From positions 1 through 43,769 of the forward strand of contig CALUUH010000016.1 in the NCBI GenBank assembly GCA_944323875.1: DNA of 43,769 bases, in the 5' to 3' direction. Shown piece by piece: positions 32,407 to 39,860 of the stretch. The position numbers and the translations under genes were made by a program. Below the pieces are notes generated by a model, which worked only from the letters and a program-made list of their open reading frames with translations, ran no database searches and was not told where the DNA came from. Source of the stretch: Candidatus Gastranaerophilales bacterium (GTDB lineage Bacteria > Cyanobacteriota > Vampirovibrionia > Gastranaerophilales > Gastranaerophilaceae). How positions within the stretch are numbered: position 1 is the stretch's first letter; every line of letters begins with the position of its first letter.

Positions 32407-33842
32407 TGAAAACAATATTTGAAAAAAGCAATGGCGCAGACGGGGTAACCCTGTGCGACCTGACGGATAATATAGATTTTATAGAAGCAAAACTACTGAG
32501 AGATGAACAACCGGAATTGCCGCAGGTGAGCGAATTAGAAGTTTTGCGTCATTATAAAGAACTTTCTGATATGAATTTCTGCATTGAAAAAGGCTTTTAT
32601 CCTCTCGGCTCCTGTACAATGAAATATAATCCGAAAGTTAACGAGCTTCTGGCAAATCTTGAAGGATTTACGAATTTGCATCCTGCTGCTTCTGATGAAG
32701 ATGCACAAGGCGCATTGGAATTGATGTATAAACTTCAGGAAGCATTAAAAAGCATTACGGGCATGTCTGCTGTTACCTTGCAGCCGGCAGCCGGCGCTCA
32801 TGGCGAACTTACAGGCATGATGGTTATTAAAAAGTATTTTGAAGTGAGAGGCGAAAAACGCAAAAAAGTTATTATTCCTGATTCAGCGCACGGCACAAAT
32901 CCGGCCAGCGCACACCTTTGCGGGTTTGACGTTGTTCCGGTTGCATCTGATTCAAAAGGACAGGTGGATATTAATGCACTAAAAGCGCTTTTAGATAAAG
33001 ATGTTGCCGCTATTATGATGACCAACCCGAATACACTCGGTATATTTGAGGAAAATGTTCTCGAAATATCCAAACTTATGCATGATAACGGCTCGCTTCT
33101 CTATTATGACGGCGCGAACTTCAATGCAATAATGGGGTATACAAATCCTAAATTAATGGGATTTGACGTGGTGCATTTGAACTTGCACAAAACTTTTGCG
33201 ACTCCGCACGGCGGCGGCGGCCCGGGTGCAGGCCCTGTTGCCGTAACAGAGGACTTAAAAGATTTCTTGCCTGTTCCTGTGATTGAATATGACGGCAAAC
33301 AATATTACAGAAACTACAATATTAAGCACTCAATCGGTCAGGTAAAGGGATTTTTCGGTAACTTTGGAGTACTGGTAAGAGCGTATGCATACATACTTAT
33401 GATGGGTAAAAACTTAAAACAGGCAAGTGAGAATGCTGTTTTAAACGCTAATTATCTGAAAGAAAAGTTGAAAGATGTGTATTTACTGCCTTATGATGAG
33501 CCTTGTATGCATGAGTTTGTTCTTTCAGGTGACCGGCAAAAGACGAACGGTGTATCAACTCTGAACATTGCCAAAAGTCTTATGGATGAAAATACCCACC
33601 CGCCGACAGTATATTTCCCTCTGATTGTTCATGAGGCACTGATGATAGAGCCGACAGAATCAGAGAATAAATCGCGTTTGGATGATTTTGTCAGAGTAAT
33701 GCGAAAAATAGCGGACGAGGCAAAATCTAATCCTGATAAACTAATCTCGGCTCCGCATTCAACACCTGTAAAAAGGATTGATGAGACAAAAGCTGCTAGG
33801 TATCCTGATTTAAGGTACAAGGGAACCGACAAAGAAGGATGA
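32406..33842 (+). CDS. gcvPB: Glycine dehydrogenase (P protein), subunit 2
   Basis: A 478-residue PLP enzyme half of the two-subunit glycine decarboxylase, which releases CO2 from glycine and passes the aminomethyl group to lipoylated H protein. Key segments: [55 protein letters not shown], and the PLP Lys K262 in [20 protein letters not shown]. No gcvPA, gcvT or gcvH is present here. It begins with GTG overlapping the sigma-factor stop. The C-terminal [15 protein letters not shown] is followed by direct repeats of the same coding segment beyond the stop. Confidence 0.96.
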   Translation: MKTIFEKSNGADGVTLCDLTDNIDFIEAKLLRDEQPELPQVSELEVLRHYKELSDMNFCIEKGFYPLGSCTMKYNPKVNELLANLEGFTNLHPAASDEDAQGALELMYKLQEALKSITGMSAVTLQPAAGAHGELTGMMVIKKYFEVRGEKRKKVIIPDSAHGTNPASAHLCGFDVVPVASDSKGQVDINALKALLDKDVAAIMMTNPNTLGIFEENVLEISKLMHDNGSLLYYDGANFNAIMGYTNPKLMGFDVVHLNLHKTFATPHGGGGPGAGPVAVTEDLKDFLPVPVIEYDGKQYYRNYNIKHSIGQVKGFFGNFGVLVRAYAYILMMGKNLKQASENAVLNANYLKEKLKDVYLLPYDEPCMHEFVLSGDRQKTNGVSTLNIAKSLMDENTHPPTVYFPLIVHEALMIEPTESENKSRLDDFVRVMRKIADEAKSNPDKLISAPHSTPVKRIDETKAARYPDLRYKGTDKEG

Positions 33843-33975
33843 AAAGCACGATATCCTGATTTGAGGTATAAGGGCGCCGATAAAGAAGGATAAAAAAGCT
33901 AGGTATCCTGATTTGAGATACAAGGACGCCGACAAAGAAGGATGAAAAGCACAATATCCCGATTTAACAGGGGAG
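33791..33975 (+). repeat. Tandem repeats of the gcvPB 3' end
   Basis: The last 17 codons of gcvPB, stop included, are repeated with periods of 51, 52 and 51 bp (tatcc landmarks at 33801, 33852, 33904, 33955). Copies 2 and 3 still encode [16 protein letters not shown] and [16 protein letters not shown], each ended by its own stop. The fourth, partial copy continues as KAQYPDLTGELEQDNRKK and stops at 34001-34003, probably the ancestral C-terminus. The 52-bp period shifts the frame once. Confidence 0.9.
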
Positions 33976-34005
33976 CTTGAACAAGACAACAGAAAGAAGT
34001 AAAAA

Positions 34006-35142
34006 ATGGCACAAAAGAAAAAATTAAAAGTAGCATTCCCGCACATGGGCAATATATATATAGCATGGTCAGCAGCGCTGAAAAAAGTTGGTGTTGAGCC
34101 TTTTATCCCGCCATATACAAGCAAAAAAACATTATCTCTCGGCACAAAACATTCGCCAGAAGCTATTTGTTTGCCGTATAAATTGATTTTAGGTAACTTT
34201 ATAGAAGCAATAGAAGGCGGTGCCGATTATGTAGCAATGATTACCTCTCCCGGAATTTGCAGGCTCGGTGAGTACGGAAGCTGTATAAAAAATGCACTGA
34301 CGGATTTAGGGTATAACACAAAATATATAGAATTAACGCTGTATGACGGCATACAGGGCATGTACAATTTTTTAAAAGAAATAACCGGTAAAAATGACCC
34401 GATTTTGTTTATGAGAGCTATCATTATTGCCATCAGAAAAGTTTTCATAATGGATGATCTTGATGCGCGCCTGTCCTATTTGCGAGCAAGAGAAGTCACA
34501 TCAGGGGAGGCTGACAAGCATTTTCATAAAGCTGTACACTATATTATGAATGCAAACACCAACCGCTCGCTTGATAAAGCAAAAAAACTCGCTTTTGAGG
34601 AATTGAACAAAACTCAAATAGACCCGAACCGCGAAGTTTTGCATGTTGACTTAACAGGCGAAATATATATTGTATGTGATGATTTTTCCAATCAGAATAT
34701 AGTAAAAGAGCTTGGTAAAATGGGTGTGGAAGTCAGACGCAGTCTGACTGTCGGCAGTTTCTTAAAAGATGCCATAATCCCGAAGATTTTCAGAAAAGGC
34801 GAAACTCACCTCCAGCGTGCAAACAGAATGGCGAAACCGTATCTTTTACGTGATATCGGAGGTGACAGTCTTGAATGCGTTTCTGATGTGGTATACGCTG
34901 ATATGCGCGGGATAGACGGTATAATCCACGTAAGTCCGTTTACCTGCATGCCGGAAATTATGTCTCAGAATATATTTCCTGCAATGCGTGAAAATTGCGA
35001 TATCCCGATTTTGCCGCTGATTATGGATGAACAAACCGGTAAAGCCGGATATTTAACACGTCTTGAAGCATTTGTTGATCTTATGCGCAGAAGAAAAAGA
35101 AAATTGGCAATGGAAGAAAAACAGGCTGAATTGACTAAATAA
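34006..35142 (+). CDS. CoA-activase-related iron-sulfur protein (2-hydroxyacyl-CoA dehydratase component family)
   Basis: A 378-residue protein resembling the DUF2229/HgdB-like group annotated as CoA protein activase. N-terminal KVAFPHMGNIYIAWSAALKK and EAICLPYKLILGNFIEAIE. Cys at about 55, 85, 93 and 314 (EAICLP, SPGICRLGEYGSC, VSPFTCMPE) are placed like the 4Fe-4S ligands of these dehydratases. A late IPILPLIMDEQTGKAGYLTR is also typical. The ATPase activator half (BcrAD/HgdC type) is not nearby. The actual reaction of this subgroup is unknown. It follows the gcvPB repeat tract and may be on the same transcript. Confidence 0.8.
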   Translation: MAQKKKLKVAFPHMGNIYIAWSAALKKVGVEPFIPPYTSKKTLSLGTKHSPEAICLPYKLILGNFIEAIEGGADYVAMITSPGICRLGEYGSCIKNALTDLGYNTKYIELTLYDGIQGMYNFLKEITGKNDPILFMRAIIIAIRKVFIMDDLDARLSYLRAREVTSGEADKHFHKAVHYIMNANTNRSLDKAKKLAFEELNKTQIDPNREVLHVDLTGEIYIVCDDFSNQNIVKELGKMGVEVRRSLTVGSFLKDAIIPKIFRKGETHLQRANRMAKPYLLRDIGGDSLECVSDVVYADMRGIDGIIHVSPFTCMPEIMSQNIFPAMRENCDIPILPLIMDEQTGKAGYLTRLEAFVDLMRRRKRKLAMEEKQAELTK

Positions 35143-35188
35143 TCTGTAGCTTACATTATTAATAAAATGAGGTAAAAATAGATATACT

Positions 35189-36028
35189 ATGCTTAAATAC
35201 TTGAAAAATGCACTAAAAATAACTAACGAAAATGTAATAGTCGCAGTGCCGCTGTTAATATTTTATATACTAATAAATCTTTATCTCGGATACACAAAAT
35301 ATATGGCCGACACCCCGTTGGAAGCCTTAATCGCAATGTTAACCATAACATTTATGGTTGCGGTTTTCCTCGCCGGCTGGTTCTATATGATAAAAAAGGC
35401 CGTAGACTTGTCCAAGAAAATATTTGTGCTTGATGATGAAGCTGCAAGAGCGCATCTAGCTTTGATAAAAGAATTTCCGGCAGGTGTCGGGAAATTTTTC
35501 CTTTCATTTATTGGATTTTTCTTGATTTTTATAATCTTAGTTATTATGCTGAGTACATTTATTTTCACTGTCGGGATTAATTTTATAGGAAAAATTGATT
35601 TTTCGCCCGAACAAATTGCAAATCTTACCTCCTCAACACAAGGGCTGCTTAATTTTGTAGAAACAATGCCTATAGAGCAGTATATTCTCCTTGCTAAATG
35701 GAATTTTTTACTTATGGGGGCAAGCTTTGTTTTCTCTTATCTTTTAATGTTCTGGATACCTGAAATTATCTATACAGGAAAAAATCCACTTGTTGCCTTG
35801 TTCACGGGAATAGGAAAACTTTTCAGAAAACCGCTTAAATCACTGTATATGTTCATTGTTTTGACAGTCATTAACTTTATTCTTTCATTCATTATGACAT
35901 TTACACTGCTGTTTCCGATTTTGTATTTTATAATGGCAACAGTATATCTTTATTACATTATTTACGTGTTAATGCTGATATTCTCTTATTATGACGGAGA
36001 ATTTGTTCGAGAAGATGAAGAAGATTAA
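35189..36028 (+). CDS. Polytopic membrane protein of unknown function
   Basis: A 279-residue protein with about six transmembrane helices. A basic amphipathic start (MLKYLKNALKITNENVIVAV), helices at about 17-35, 45-68, 105-135, 165-190, 215-240 and 245-272, and an acidic end (YYDGEFVREDEED). It overlaps the miaA start by 14 nt. The Shine-Dalgarno sequence is weak or far from the ATG. It looks like the broadly distributed membrane proteins of the DUF975/glycerophosphodiester-type N-terminal class, but I cannot assign a family. Confidence 0.8.
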   Translation: MLKYLKNALKITNENVIVAVPLLIFYILINLYLGYTKYMADTPLEALIAMLTITFMVAVFLAGWFYMIKKAVDLSKKIFVLDDEAARAHLALIKEFPAGVGKFFLSFIGFFLIFIILVIMLSTFIFTVGINFIGKIDFSPEQIANLTSSTQGLLNFVETMPIEQYILLAKWNFLLMGASFVFSYLLMFWIPEIIYTGKNPLVALFTGIGKLFRKPLKSLYMFIVLTVINFILSFIMTFTLLFPILYFIMATVYLYYIIYVLMLIFSYYDGEFVREDEED

Positions 36029-36884
36029 GGTTGTTGCAATTGTCGGACCGACGGCAAGCGGAAAAACTTCATACGCCATAGATTATGCAAAACAACATAA
36101 CGGAGAAATTATTTCTGCTGATTCACGTCTTGTTTACAAGGGATTTGATATCGGAACAGCAAAACCGACACCGGAGGAACGACAGGGGATAAAACACTAT
36201 CTTATTGATATTGTTGACCCGACGTATGATTATTCTGTTGTACAGTTTGTTAAAGATGCGGAAAAAGCTATTACAGAAATTGTTTCAAAAGGCAAACTTC
36301 CTATTATTACCGGCGGCACAGGACTGTATCTGAAAGGATTGCTTGAAGGATATGACTTTCCTGAAATGCAAACTGACTATGAATTGCGCGAAAAACTTAA
36401 ACAGCTTGAGGTAAAAGAACTTTATGATGAATTAAGTCGCTTGGATCCTGTATCAGCACAAAATATTGAGCAAAATGACAAGAAAAAAATTATCCGTGCA
36501 CTGGAGGTTATAAAATCCCTTAACAGGCCTTTGAGTGAAGTCAGAGGAGTTAAAGAACATCCTTATGACGTTGAATGGATAGGATTGAATTTTCCGCGAA
36601 ACGAACTCTATGAACGCATAAACAAACGCGTTGACATGATGCTTGAACTGGGGCTTGTAGAGGAAACCGAAAGATTACTTGACCAATACGGCAGAATACA
36701 AAATCTGCTCCATACAATCGGGTATCAGGAAATTATCGCTCATCTGGATGGCACAATGACACTTGAAGAAGCAGCAGACAAACTTAAACAAAATACAAGA
36801 AATTACGCCAAAAGGCAGCTTACATGGTTCAGAAAAAACGAGAATATAAAATGGAACTGTTATCCGGAAAAATTAAAAAAATAA
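36015..36884 (+). CDS. miaA: tRNA dimethylallyltransferase MiaA
   Basis: A 289-residue enzyme adding dimethylallyl to A37 of tRNAs that read UNN codons. P-loop VAIVGPTASGKTSYA near the start, ADSRLVYKGFDIGTAKPTPE, HYLIDIVDP, IITGGTGLYLKGLLEGYDFP, then IGLNFPRNELYERINKRVD, LLHTIGYQEIIAHL and RNYAKRQLTWFRK. Slightly shorter than the common 300-315. The ATG at 36015 fits the family start; an upstream ATG at 35991 would add 8 residues. It is translationally coupled to the membrane gene. tRNA-Leu(UAA) in this window is a probable substrate. Confidence 0.95.
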   Translation: MKKIKVVAIVGPTASGKTSYAIDYAKQHNGEIISADSRLVYKGFDIGTAKPTPEERQGIKHYLIDIVDPTYDYSVVQFVKDAEKAITEIVSKGKLPIITGGTGLYLKGLLEGYDFPEMQTDYELREKLKQLEVKELYDELSRLDPVSAQNIEQNDKKKIIRALEVIKSLNRPLSEVRGVKEHPYDVEWIGLNFPRNELYERINKRVDMMLELGLVEETERLLDQYGRIQNLLHTIGYQEIIAHLDGTMTLEEAADKLKQNTRNYAKRQLTWFRKNENIKWNCYPEKLKK

Positions 36885-36950
36885 AGGTATTGCATTACTG
36901 TAAAAGTTTTAATATAATAAGGTTGTCAGTTTAAATAAAGGAGATATTTT

Positions 36951-37586
36951 ATGTCATTTGAAGGTTTTAAACGCGGATTTGCGGACAATTTAAAATTCAT
37001 TAATCCGAATATTTTGTCCGTTCTTGCACTTCTTGTTTCTCTGGAAGCAGGATATTATTTTCTGGATGCTAACAAACAAAAATTTCTTTATCTTTGGATT
37101 GTAGCGCTCTTACTGTTCAGACTGGTTATCAACTGGACAACAAAAGCAATTATGGAAGTCAGAGGCGACGGCGCATCAAAAAATGTTTACTACCAGATTG
37201 CAGATAAATATTCAGAATTATTTATCTGGGGTGGTTTTATGATATCAAGATTGACAAATTTCTATCTTGGATTTTTCACATTAATCTCCATGATTTTGGT
37301 TGGCGCAACAGGACTTATCGGAAAGGCTGAAGGTGTCGGCTGCGTTAAAAACGGTCCGATGTGTAAAGCAGGCAGAACACTTTTGCTTGTCATTATATTA
37401 CTTGTTGAATACTTCTGCATGAAACACGGCAGACCATTTATGATATTCGATTTAGAAAAAGGCACAATGTTCTCATGGCAGGATCTTGGAAGCTGTATTT
37501 TGATCGTACTAGCACAGTTGACAATATTCCTCAGAATATTAGAAATAAGAAAACGTGTTCAGAGCGATGAAAGCAAAAAATGGTAA
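36951..37586 (+). CDS. Membrane protein, possible degenerate CDP-alcohol phosphatidyltransferase-like
   Basis: A 211-residue protein with about five transmembrane segments. The stretch VRGDGASKNVYYQIADKYSE resembles the CDP-alcohol phosphatidyltransferase motif (D-G-x2-A-R-x8-G-x3-D-x3-D) in DG and in ADKYSE, but the Arg, the Gly and one Asp are missing. It may be a distant or inactive relative, or an unrelated protein. A Cys pair (GVGCVKNGPMCKAG) lies in a loop. GGAG precedes the ATG and a terminator follows, so it is a single gene. Confidence 0.7.
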   Translation: MSFEGFKRGFADNLKFINPNILSVLALLVSLEAGYYFLDANKQKFLYLWIVALLLFRLVINWTTKAIMEVRGDGASKNVYYQIADKYSELFIWGGFMISRLTNFYLGFFTLISMILVGATGLIGKAEGVGCVKNGPMCKAGRTLLLVIILLVEYFCMKHGRPFMIFDLEKGTMFSWQDLGSCILIVLAQLTIFLRILEIRKRVQSDESKKW

Positions 37587-37610
37587 AAATTGATTATTAA
37601 TAACAAAGAA

Positions 37611-37640
37611 AGTCGGAGATATTTACTCCGGCTTTTTATT
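37611..37640 (+). terminator. Intrinsic terminator
   Basis: An 8-bp stem AGTCGGAG / CTCCGGCT (one G-T pair), 7-nt loop, followed by TTTTATT; ends the 36.95-37.59 kb gene. Confidence 0.9.
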
Positions 37641-38253
37641 GTTCTTTGTCTAAATTTTGTAAAGCATTAACAAAAATGAAAAATGATAACGCAGTGAGTA
37701 AGGTGAGTGGACAAGTCCACTCTTACACATCAAAGGTGAGTGAAGTGAGTACAGTGAGTGAGGTGAGTAAGATGTCGAAACAAGGCAGGCTAGCCTGCAC
37801 TAACACGCAGGGAATCGCAGAAAGAAATGTTTCCCTCAACGACGCTCTCACCTCCGGCTCCGCTATGGTTTCGGAAAACATTTCTTTCTGCTCACAATCT
37901 GCAGTTCAGCATGACGGAATGGGATTGGCTAAAGGCGAACAACAGTCGCTAGAATTTCCTCGCCCCTTGCGGGAGAGGACGAATTTGTTAGCGAACGAAT
38001 GTGAGCTTAGAAATTCGGGTGAGGGGTCAAACAAGTCTGCTCTTACACACAGGGAGACAATGCAAAGCGACAGTAAGGAGATCCTGAAACAAGTTCAGCA
38101 TGACGTACCCCGTCACGAAGCCACAGAGCCTGCCTCATTTAAATCCTTAGTGCCTCAGTGCCCTAGCAACTACTGCCTTTGTTCGCTCTATCCGTCCGCA
38201 AATCCGCTAGTCCCTTAGCCCCTTAGTGCCTTTTGAAACAACAGTTCTCTTTT
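37641..38253. repeat. Mosaic of dispersed and tandem short repeats, non-coding
   Basis: A 600-bp patchwork: a GTGAGT-rich tandem tract (about 37693-37770) with the inverted pair GTGGACAAGTCCAC (37707-37720). Inverted repeats 37817-37835 / 37873-37891 (GCAGAAAGAAATGTTT...) enclose about 37 bp. A palindromic block with CCTCGCCCCTTGCGGGAGAGG follows (about 37959-38027). Two TTCAGCATGACG phrases occur (near 37904 and 38094), and AGTGCCT/AGTCCCTTAGCC phrases (38148-38231) match 252-270. An open frame through it has a composition set by the repeats and is not a gene. Confidence 0.75.
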
Positions 38254-39636
38254 TTATTCCTCCTGAGTCAAGCAGTCAATTCCTCCCTGACTTCTCAAAA
38301 ATGGAGTTGTTGATACAAAATACATTTTGTCAACGCCGGCTTTTTGGAAATATTTTTCCATTGCTTTATTAAGTTCAGGATAGTCGGATTTGTTTGTTAT
38401 ATAAAATGATTCGCCGGTTTTAGAAGTTCCTCCGATGCCATTCATGTAGTTTATAGTAGAGTTACTGTCTGTTGCAAAACATGGAATTTTGACTATTTCG
38501 TATCCGCTCTCTGTTAATTTTTCTTCGGCTTTTGCACGTATATCTGCGGTTTTATCCCGCATTTCTGTCATTTTAGTGATTAATTCCTGTTTTGATTCCT
38601 CGCTCATTCCTTCGATATTTGTTTCTTGAAGCAGCTTAATCCCTTCATCATAATCCGGTACAGCCATTTGTCCGTTATGGAGCGGTCTGTAGGCCATATC
38701 AATATGAAAATCATACTGCGGCATGAAAGTTACGTTTTCAGGTTTTAGTCCTAAATCATCAGCTATTTGTTTCTTTGCAATTTCGATATTTTCGTCGCTA
38801 TTTTCCAGCTCCATGGCATGCAAAGTATATCCGATAGATTCTTCACCTATAACTGCTGCCGGAGTTCCGTCGGCAAGTTTGGTATTTAAGACATTCCCGC
38901 CTTCAAGATAACTTTTAGAGTGTATTACGTCTTGCGGCTGAATTTTTGCCTCAACTAAATCAAAATAACTGGCTGCAGATCCTTGAGAGGTGTTTGAAAT
39001 ATTTTTTCTATTTTGAATGATACCATCACGATTACGGCGATTGGCAATAACGTTACCTGCCGCATCCTCGGATAAAATAACCATTTTGCCGTCAGGGCGT
39101 CTGACACTGTAATCTTCAACCCATATTCCGCCATCATTATACAATTTCCAGTCATTTACTTCAAAACCGACTTCTTTGCCGATTGCTTCAAGTTCTGATT
39201 TTATAAGAGGAAATTGTTTACCCTGAGCGCCGTTGCTATTTATGCTGGAGATATTTATTTTGCTTATTCGCCGGTCAATGCCTTCTGACCAGCCGGATTT
39301 TGAGAGATTTGACTTAATCCTTTCTGCTGTTGTTTCATCAACTTCTTGTGCAATAGTACCATCTTGAATTTTTTGTGTTAGAGCAATTAATTCTTCATTA
39401 TTTATCTTTTTATCGGCTTTTGATCCTTCAACGGATTTATCAGCTGCTTTTAGCAGTTGATTTAACATTTTTAGTTCATCTTTCTGGACAATTCCGTCTC
39501 CGTTGTCAACTAAAGTCCATAATGAATTAAACTTGGCATTATTAGTTTTCTTTGCTATTTCAGCCCAGTTATCATTCTTTTTGAACTTTATTTTGTTTAA
39601 CTGCGTATTATTCGTATTCCAAAAAGAATAGTCCAT
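38254..39636 (-). CDS. EF-hand-like / guanidine-modifying (deiminase-fold) hypothetical enzyme
   Basis: A 460-residue protein without a signal peptide. Residues about 35-95 carry EF-hand-like loops (LVDNGDGIVQKDEL, KADKKINNEEL). From about 140 on, the order and spacing of pentein-fold catalytic motifs of agmatine deiminase and bacterial peptidyl-arginine deiminase are visible: GGIWVEDYSVRRPDGK (substrate Asp about 175), SYLEGGNVLN (245-248), QYDFHIDMAYRPL (H311, D313) and C-terminal GGIDCLTQEE (nucleophile C455). These enzymes hydrolyse guanidino groups to ureido groups. The AgD C-terminal HC is DC here. Function is inferred from motifs; amidinotransferase or dihydrolase activity is possible. 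No polyamine genes are nearby. Confidence 0.7.
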   Translation of the reverse strand: MDYSFWNTNNTQLNKIKFKKNDNWAEIAKKTNNAKFNSLWTLVDNGDGIVQKDELKMLNQLLKAADKSVEGSKADKKINNEELIALTQKIQDGTIAQEVDETTAERIKSNLSKSGWSEGIDRRISKINISSINSNGAQGKQFPLIKSELEAIGKEVGFEVNDWKLYNDGGIWVEDYSVRRPDGKMVILSEDAAGNVIANRRNRDGIIQNRKNISNTSQGSAASYFDLVEAKIQPQDVIHSKSYLEGGNVLNTKLADGTPAAVIGEESIGYTLHAMELENSDENIEIAKKQIADDLGLKPENVTFMPQYDFHIDMAYRPLHNGQMAVPDYDEGIKLLQETNIEGMSEESKQELITKMTEMRDKTADIRAKAEEKLTESGYEIVKIPCFATDSNSTINYMNGIGGTSKTGESFYITNKSDYPELNKAMEKYFQKAGVDKMYFVSTTPFLRSQGGIDCLTQEE

Positions 39637-39639
39637 TAA

Positions 39640-39672
39640 TATACCTCTCTATATTTAAAAAGTATTTTTACA
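39640..39672 (-). promoter_or_regulatory. Leader resembling the shared element of the 17-20 kb family
   Basis: On the minus strand AAATACTTTTTAAATATAGA, then GAGGTATATTA and the ATG. It resembles TACTTT-x-TA...GAGAGGTATAAAC before the 537-residue gene (20271-20315), sharing the TACTTT core and the GAGAGGTATA ribosome-site block. The GGCAATTTTT part is missing. Confidence 0.45.
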
Positions 39673-39860
39673 ACACAAAAAAAATAAATAGTTGAAAATT
39701 GATACAAAGCTTAATAAAAATCTTGTAGGATACACAAGATTTGAATGCATTTAGTAATACAGAAATCACCTAAAATGCTGTATACAAATTTATGCAATAC
39801 TGTTCTTTAAAAAAAAATTTAGGTGTCAAATTTTATATTTAGCAGTTTTATAACAGTATA

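Noticed and set aside
33840-33960. TGA recoded as a sense codon to read through the gcvPB tail repeats
   Set aside because: The second repeat ends in TAA and a one-base insertion breaks the frame, so recoding TGA would not give a longer protein.
33810-34145. Minus-strand frame of 111 codons across the gcvPB tail repeats
   Set aside because: It is an antisense shadow of the tandem repeats and of the next gene's start.
37693-37775. CRISPR-like array of GTGAGT units
   Set aside because: The units are far too short and close for CRISPR repeats and spacers, and no cas gene is present.
37646-38218. Open frame of about 190 codons in the repeat mosaic
   Set aside because: Its sequence is made of tandem GTGAGT units, palindromes and phrases repeated elsewhere; composition is not protein-like and no ribosome site precedes it.
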